A DNA stretch of 41,606 nucleotides, from the NCBI GenBank assembly GCA_913031145.1, contig CAJWCO010000021.1:1-41606 (forward strand), given 5' to 3'. The position numbers and the translations under genes are program-made. Of this stretch, positions 36,899 to 41,606 are shown in pieces. Positions within the stretch are counted from its first letter, which is position 1, and each line of letters starts with the position of its first letter. The notes beneath the pieces are model-generated. The model had not been told where the DNA came from. It ran no database searches and worked only from the letters and a program-made list of their open reading frames with translations. This stretch comes from an uncultured Cellvibrionales bacterium (GTDB lineage Bacteria; Pseudomonadota; Gammaproteobacteria; Pseudomonadales; Porticoccaceae).

Positions 36899-36987
36899 AC
36901 TGTCTGTGGTTCCCCCGCAGTGTACAGCAACCAGAAAAACCGCGGGAAACCACGGTTATTTCTCTCGCCCTGAGCGCGCTCACGCGA

Positions 36988-38466
36988 CTAAGGCGCACTA
37001 AAATCGTTGCATAAGTTGTTGAAGCCCGCGGGCGGAAGATTACCAGCAGTGTATTGCTGTTCAATTGCAACACCATATGCAGTGCGCTGCGCAACGACCG
37101 AGTCATCACATACTCTATAATAACGATCCCAGCCTGGATTTTTTCCCCCATTTCCGGGCGTGTAGAGGTCAAAAAAATAATCCTGATACGTTGGGCTATA
37201 CCCTGTAGACCCAAACGCAGAGGTGGATGTCTGAACATGATCTCCCTTTAAACGCGCGCCATTAGATAGCGAATTTAACGTCGGAACCTCAGTGGTATTG
37301 CAGTCGCTCATGCTGACAGTCGCGCTAAAATGCGTAGTCTGATTTGCACCCTCTAATGTCGCACCCACAGGGGCAAGAATTTGACCCGACAGCTGGCAAA
37401 AAGGGCTGACGCCCAACCATTCGTTAGGATCATTGGGGCGCAGTTGTGCCGGCGAAACCGGCGTCAGCAAACCGTTTTTATCCACCCTCACAAAGGAGAC
37501 TAAACGTTCAGCATTCGCGTTGCTGTTGCCCAACTCATTAATATACAGCCCTGCAACTAAATCGCCCGAGTAATTGGGTCCATTATCAAGCCCAAACGTG
37601 TAGTCTGGTTCCTGAACTCTCTGCCCAGCACTGTTGCCAAAACCTTCGAATTTAGAAAATGTCACACGTGAATTTGACACGACCGTACCTGCTATCGCGT
37701 ACTCGGTGTAATCAGCCGATACATTGACCGAGTCAATATAGGTAAGACAGCTCAAAAGCCCTTCGAACATATCACCCTTGAGCATTAAAGCGCCATGGCA
37801 AATTTCAGAGTACGCCTGTCCTGTTCGACCGATCCTGCTAACCATTCCCTCCGAGGAAATCGTCAGCATGCGAGTTTTGTCTGCCGACTCCCAATAACCT
37901 GACATGATTGAATTGACGATGACTCGACGATCAATGCTGCTCGTGTTCTCCGCAGCGTCGGTCGCGCGGTAAGTTACTGTGTACGTGCCCGACACCGACG
38001 TGTCCACTTGTTCCAAGATATCAACAGCCAACGGCCCGTCGACAGAATCCACTGCGTTCGCCCCAGAGTCGACATACAAAACGCCGTATCCCAGATATAA
38101 CGTTTCGTTCCCAATCAGTGTAATCACCGGTTTTGTGGTATCACGGACATTCACACTGCGCGATGCCGTACCTTCCCTACCTGCACTGTCGGTGGCTGTA
38201 TAACTGACCGAGTAGGTGCCCGCTTTTTCTACATCGACTTGATGGGTGGTCACGACAAGTAGGCTCGTCCCTGACTCATCCGTCGCATTTGCTCCAGGAT
38301 CCAAGTAGGAAGACCCCTGCTCATGTTGAAGAGTTTCTGGGCCTGACAAAACAATCGTCGGCGGCACACCCGGCGCTGTCCCACCGCTACTACTGGTGCT
38401 CCCACCACTGCCACCACACCCCGCTAATAACAGCAACGCCGTCATCAAAATGAGGTTTTTGATCAT
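36988..38466 (-). CDS. Lipoprotein with two tandem Ig-like (DUF5011-type) domains
   Basis: 492 residues from ATG 38466 (MIKNLILMTALLLLAGC); a TTG at 38481 starts the longer frame but is less likely. Lipobox LAGC puts the lipidated Cys near residue 17, followed by a Gly/Ser-rich linker. Two consecutive bacterial Ig-like repeats (about 35-108 and 109-187) each contain YxDPGA/YVDSGA, TYSVSYTATDSAG / TYTVTYRATDAAE and a DTTKPVITLIG linker. The last 300 residues have several cysteines and no family I recognise. It is probably surface- or periplasm-exposed. Confidence 0.85.
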   Translation of the reverse strand: MIKNLILMTALLLLAGCGGSGGSTSSSGGTAPGVPPTIVLSGPETLQHEQGSSYLDPGANATDESGTSLLVVTTHQVDVEKAGTYSVSYTATDSAGREGTASRSVNVRDTTKPVITLIGNETLYLGYGVLYVDSGANAVDSVDGPLAVDILEQVDTSVSGTYTVTYRATDAAENTSSIDRRVIVNSIMSGYWESADKTRMLTISSEGMVSRIGRTGQAYSEICHGALMLKGDMFEGLLSCLTYIDSVNVSADYTEYAIAGTVVSNSRVTFSKFEGFGNSAGQRVQEPDYTFGLDNGPNYSGDLVAGLYINELGNSNANAERLVSFVRVDKNGLLTPVSPAQLRPNDPNEWLGVSPFCQLSGQILAPVGATLEGANQTTHFSATVSMSDCNTTEVPTLNSLSNGARLKGDHVQTSTSAFGSTGYSPTYQDYFFDLYTPGNGGKNPGWDRYYRVCDDSVVAQRTAYGVAIEQQYTAGNLPPAGFNNLCNDFSAP

Positions 38467-38640
38467 GCTTTGAATTCCCAAATAGACCTAAACTTAGCCA
38501 CGGACTGTTACACAGTCGCCCGTTGGATTCAAATGCTTTTCCGTATTTTTAGTCCTGCAACACAACAACTTGATCTGCAACGAGAGGAAAAAATCTCACA
38601 TTTTTCGGCACGCTTTTATCCGTAAGATAAAAACTCATAC

Positions 38641-38682
38641 CTACCGAATTTTGCTATCTGGTGCCTACCGAATTTTTGCTAT
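38641..38682. repeat. Two direct repeats upstream of the MDR dehydrogenase gene
   Basis: CTACCGAATTTTGCTAT (38641-38657) and CTACCGAATTTTTGCTAT (38665-38682) are the same sequence apart from one extra T and are spaced 24 bp apart. They end 60 bp upstream of the ATG at 38743, in the divergent gap between the Ig-like lipoprotein and the dehydrogenase. The position fits a tandem regulator site. Confidence 0.55.
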
Positions 38683-38742
38683 GTCAACTTCCGCAGGGTA
38701 AAGTACTGTGATTAAGCGAAGAGTCAAATCAGAGGTGTGACT

Positions 38743-39753
38743 ATGAAACAGATACAACTCTCGCAGCCAGGCGGCTTCGACAAACTGACTTTGAAAGACG
38801 TGGACATTCCAGAGCTCGGCGCTACAGAGGTGCTTGTCAAAGTCAACGCAAGCAGTCTGAATTACCATGATTTGTTGGTCGTTCGGGGGCTGATACCGAC
38901 GAGTGACAAGCGAGTACCTTTATCCGACTGTGGGGGTCAAATTGTTGCAGTAGGCACCGCGCAATCTCGCTGGGAAATAGGTGATAACGTCATCAGTTGC
39001 TGTTACCCAGATTGGATTGAGGGCAAACCGCAGGCTAAGTTACTGAGCTTTATCGGTGAACATCAAGATGGTTATGCAACTGAATATATTGCTGTGAAGG
39101 ACACAGCCATTACTCGGGCGCCAAACGGATGGGAAGGTATAGAATCGGCAACGCTGCCCTGTGCAGCACTCACTGCGTGGCGCGCACTGGTGGACGAAGG
39201 TGATTTACAAGCCGGCGAAACGGTGCTTGTTCAGGGAACCGGCGGGGTCTCCATCTTTGCGCTACAAATGGCCAAGGCGATGGGCGCTCGTGTGATCGCG
39301 ACGTCTTCGAGCGATCAAAAATTAGCCAAGTTAGAAGCCCTCGGTGCCGACGTTTTAATTAACTATAAAACCCATGAGCAGTGGGGTAAGGCGGTCTTAG
39401 CTGCGACCGACAATGAAGGTGTTGACCACGTCATAGAAGTGGGCGGTGGCGGTACTTTTTCTGAGTCTGTTCGCGCCACGAAACTCGGTGGACATATCGC
39501 TCTCATTGGTGTGTTAAGTGGACCGTCGGTCAAAGAGATCATCTTGCCGAGACTGTTTTTGAAGCAGATCCGAACCAGCGGCATTGCAATGGGGAATCAC
39601 ACATCGCAACAAGCGATGGTTGATTATCTGGAAAAAACCGACATTCGCCCTGTGATTAGCCACACATTCGGATTTAGCGAATTAGCCGAGGCGTTTCAAT
39701 TACAAATGAGCCACGGCCATTTCGGAAAGATCGCGATTCAGACTGAACCCTAA
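38743..39753 (+). CDS. Zinc-free MDR-family dehydrogenase/oxidoreductase
   Basis: 336 residues from ATG 38743, preceded by AGAGGT; a GTG at 38737 overlaps that box. Rossmann motif QGTGGVSIFALQMAKAMGA and EVGGGGTFSESV are typical of NAD(P)-dependent MDR enzymes annotated as alcohol dehydrogenases. The catalytic-zinc residues of true alcohol dehydrogenases are missing: SLNYHD replaces the first Cys and SDCGGQIVAVG replaces GHE. A quinone-reductase-like or other reductase activity is therefore more likely. Single gene with direct repeats in its upstream region. Confidence 0.88.
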   Translation: MKQIQLSQPGGFDKLTLKDVDIPELGATEVLVKVNASSLNYHDLLVVRGLIPTSDKRVPLSDCGGQIVAVGTAQSRWEIGDNVISCCYPDWIEGKPQAKLLSFIGEHQDGYATEYIAVKDTAITRAPNGWEGIESATLPCAALTAWRALVDEGDLQAGETVLVQGTGGVSIFALQMAKAMGARVIATSSSDQKLAKLEALGADVLINYKTHEQWGKAVLAATDNEGVDHVIEVGGGGTFSESVRATKLGGHIALIGVLSGPSVKEIILPRLFLKQIRTSGIAMGNHTSQQAMVDYLEKTDIRPVISHTFGFSELAEAFQLQMSHGHFGKIAIQTEP

Positions 39754-39949
39754 GCGGGCGATTTTTATCAACTTAACGAGCGCCCTTTGCTCTTTTTCAA
39801 GAGGCCTACAGCGCCGACTATTACTTTAACTATACAGCGTTACGTTATGATATATATATATTTTGTTTCTATTTTTATCGGATCACGAACCGTGTAAACT
39901 GTCACGGTCGCTGACTCAACTTTTCTAATCGCGCAATAAATAAATTCTC

Positions 39950-40591
39950 ATGACGTATTCAATAAAAGAAGTATTCTATTCCTTACAAGGCGAGGGAGCT
40001 CGTGCGGGCCGACCCGCTATTTTTTGTCGCTTCACAGGCTGTAATCTTTGGAGCGGTCTAGAGGAGCATCGATCTCAGGCGATTTGCAAGTTCTGCGATA
40101 CAGATTTCGTGGGCACCAACGGTGATGGCGGCGGTAAATTCAAGCATTCCGAAGCACTCGCACAGCATGTCGCATCTTATTGGCCACAAAACATCAACGA
40201 GACGTCACGCCCCTACGTCGTCTGTACCGGAGGAGAACCGCTCCTCCAATTAGACACCGCCTTAATTAATGCCTTTCATGCACTCGATATGGAAGTTGCC
40301 ATCGAAACAAATGGCACCCTGCCCGTTCCCGAAGGGATTGACTGGGTCTGCGTAAGCCCTAAGTCTGGCGCAAAGGTGGTAGTCGATACCGGCGACGAGC
40401 TAAAGCTTGTGTACCCACAGGTAGGTCATAAACCGTCGGACTTTAGTCACTATCAGTTCGACCACTTTTTTCTCCAACCTCTTTTTGAAGAGGGTGCCGA
40501 CACCTATTTAGAGCCCACCATTACCTATTGCCTCAATCATCCGCGCTGGCACCTTAGCTTACAAACTCATAAGTTATTAGGCCTAAAATAA
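39950..40591 (+). CDS. queE: 7-carboxy-7-deazaguanine synthase QueE
   Basis: This radical-SAM enzyme converts 6-carboxytetrahydropterin to 7-carboxy-7-deazaguanine, the step before QueC. The 213-residue protein has cluster cysteines 31, 46 and 49 (C-x14-C-x2-C, the gammaproteobacterial QueE form), the substrate-side motifs YSLQGEGARAGRPAIFCR and VVCTGGEPLLQ, and ETNGT. No ribosome-binding site is obvious before ATG 39950, and I see no preQ1 riboswitch in the AT-rich leader. It stands alone, 39 kb from queC. Confidence 0.95.
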   Translation: MTYSIKEVFYSLQGEGARAGRPAIFCRFTGCNLWSGLEEHRSQAICKFCDTDFVGTNGDGGGKFKHSEALAQHVASYWPQNINETSRPYVVCTGGEPLLQLDTALINAFHALDMEVAIETNGTLPVPEGIDWVCVSPKSGAKVVVDTGDELKLVYPQVGHKPSDFSHYQFDHFFLQPLFEEGADTYLEPTITYCLNHPRWHLSLQTHKLLGLK

Positions 40592-40945
40592 GCAGACCCC
40601 GCGCTTTTTACCGCGTTCAACACGTCCTTCGCCACGCAGTAAGGTCCATATCGTACTCGCCTAAACCCACGAGGAGTGTCAAACAATCGTTTTCTTGGGG
40701 TCTGCAAGGCGAAAAGCGCACGTAGTAGCCACATCATATACGAGAGCCCGAGAGCGACTTCTAACGAACGATTTATTTCTTAACAACCCTGAAGCTAGTC
40801 AATAGCTTACCTTACGGGTCGTTTGCATACCTTTATCGCAACACAGCTACCCGCCAACGCAAAGAGCGATGTCTACACCAAACTCTGTGCGAGACTCACT
40901 CCGGTGAACGCATCAATAATAAGTAACAAATGACGGTCATTTAGT
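40592..40945. other. Intergenic region after queE with long-range inverted repeats
   Basis: 354 bp without a credible open frame. GCAGACCCC (40592-40600) and GGGGTCTGC (40697-40705) are perfect complements separated by 96 bases; GCGCTTTT (40601-40608) and AAAAGCGC (40712-40719) form a second pair. The arms are not arranged as a single extended stem. Inside are small stems such as CTCG/CGAG around CCTAAACCCA. It might be an RNA gene or a processing structure, or chance. Confidence 0.4.
40928..40942. promoter_or_regulatory. Inverted repeat just before the terminal lipoprotein start
   Basis: AAATGAC-G-GTCATTT is a perfect 7-1-7 inverted repeat ending three bases before the ATG at 40946. At this position an RNA hairpin would cover the ribosome-binding region, and a DNA-binding protein would block initiation. 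No ribosome-binding site is visible otherwise. Confidence 0.4.
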
Positions 40946-41606
40946 ATGTTTACAGTTCAAAGAAGTCTGCGTGTCATATTAGTGCTCTCGTTTTTTTTGG
41001 CGGGCTGCGAAGGTGATCAGTCCACCTCATCACCTCCTCCCAGTGATTATATGGTTCCGGTTCTCGCCCCTTTCGCCGGATCACAAACCAAAGACGAAGG
41101 CACGGCCCCCTCTGCATTGGCGAAGGAATCGACGGGCAATAAAACAAGCAATGATCATCATGCTGACTTGAAACCACATCACCCTCAAAATCCGCCCGCA
41201 GCCACCAGAACAAAATCCGTCGATGTAACAAGTAGATTCGCTGAAGTCCTAGAACGAGCGCCCAATGAAAATACAACACAAACGACACTCTTGCATCCAC
41301 AGCCACTGAACCAACTCAATGCGCGCGGACAAGCACTGAAAGACGACATCATCATCAAAGCTTCCTCGCAGGATGCCTTCGATCTCAAGCTAACGAATAA
41401 CATGTCAAACGGAGTACGCAACGCAATAACTGACGCAAATACCGCGGCCACTGACTGTACTGATTGTTTCGAGCCGTTATCGGGCCTTATTTATCACTGG
41501 CGTACACAGGCGTTATTGGCCTCTGTTGATTTGTCGCTTGTGGGTCTGGACGACGGCGCTGAGAACGCATTCTCAGACGATGCGGTGACCAACACCTCGG
41601 GCTCTT
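40946..41606 (+). CDS. Lipoprotein of unknown function, 3' end outside window
   Basis: An open frame starts at ATG 40946 and remains open for 220 codons to the window end. The N-terminus is a lipoprotein signal, MFTVQRSLRVILVLSFFLAGC, with the Cys at residue 21 (FLAGC lipobox). A long Pro/Ser/Thr/Asn-rich low-complexity region follows, with no membrane segment, then a more ordered start of a domain near residue 170 (CTDCFEPLSGLIYHW and onward). The protein could be a large surface or Ca-binding protein continuing to the right. I recognise no family. Confidence 0.75.
   Translation, partial: MFTVQRSLRVILVLSFFLAGCEGDQSTSSPPPSDYMVPVLAPFAGSQTKDEGTAPSALAKESTGNKTSNDHHADLKPHHPQNPPAATRTKSVDVTSRFAEVLERAPNENTTQTTLLHPQPLNQLNARGQALKDDIIIKASSQDAFDLKLTNNMSNGVRNAITDANTAATDCTDCFEPLSGLIYHWRTQALLASVDLSLVGLDDGAENAFSDDAVTNTSGS

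Noticed and set aside
39756-39803. Intrinsic terminator after the MDR dehydrogenase gene
   Set aside because: Only 5-bp stems (GGGCG/CGCCC with a 20-base loop, and CTCTT/AAGAG) without a proper T-tract.
39840-39949. preQ1 riboswitch before queE
   Set aside because: No C-rich loop with the A-rich tail expected for preQ1-I; only an AT-rich leader with a short TA repeat is seen.
40592-40720. 4.5S (SRP) RNA or 6S RNA after queE
   Set aside because: The closing inverted repeat suggested it, but the conserved SRP tetraloop/asymmetric-loop sequence and the 6S bubble are not present on either strand.
1-41606. CRISPR arrays, insertion sequences, prophage genes
   Set aside because: Looked for regularly spaced repeats, transposase and phage motifs on both strands; none seen.

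Overview
This window comes from a gammaproteobacterium, most probably a marine relative of Pseudomonas or of the OMG/Halieaceae group. The evidence is the Pseudomonas-like gene order FmdB-aspS-yebC ... ruvC-ruvA-ruvB-ybgC-tolQ-tolR-tolA-tolB-pal-cpoB-queC-tRNA-Lys, an azurin that aligns to P. aeruginosa azurin without gaps at its copper ligands, an aspartyl-tRNA synthetase with the Pseudomonas-type His at residue 31, and a long type II isocitrate dehydrogenase like the NAD-specific enzyme of Congregibacter litoralis. I see no insertion sequence, prophage or CRISPR array.

Layout. Positions 1-8410 (minus strand) hold the ruvCAB / ybgC-tol-pal-cpoB / queC block, which ends at a tRNA-Lys cut by the left edge. 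Positions 8411-13330 (minus) carry a small exported protein with a hairpin-rich leader, a two-domain M16 zinc-peptidase lipoprotein and a short SbmA/BacA-type peptide transporter; this segment separates ruvC from yebC. Positions 13795-16681 (minus) are FmdB-aspS-yebC. Positions 16987-24523 are mixed-strand housekeeping genes: HU-like protein, HIT protein, proS, murI, isocitrate dehydrogenase, alr and ubiX.

Positions 24598-33681 form a catabolic island for acyl-CoA and alcohol substrates: a zinc-free quinone oxidoreductase, three acyl-CoA dehydrogenases (two look like an alpha/beta pair), TesB-type and hotdog thioesterases, an iron-containing alcohol dehydrogenase, and a regulator with two TetR units in one chain. 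The divergent promoter region of the island has two identical GTGTTAACAC palindromes, each about 50 bp from one of the two start codons. Related GTTAACA sites lie in its other intergenic gaps. I infer a small regulon run by the tandem TetR protein; the substrate cannot be told from sequence.

Positions 33935-41606 hold azurin, a MAPEG membrane protein, an MsbA-like ABC exporter, an Ig-like-domain lipoprotein, a zinc-free MDR dehydrogenase, queE, and the first 220 codons of another lipoprotein that runs off the right edge. The points most worth a second look are the internally duplicated isocitrate dehydrogenase, the tandem TetR with its candidate operators, the hairpin leader of the small exported protein, and the inverted-repeat-bounded segment after queE. 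All repeats and motifs were found by eye; no search or folding program was run.
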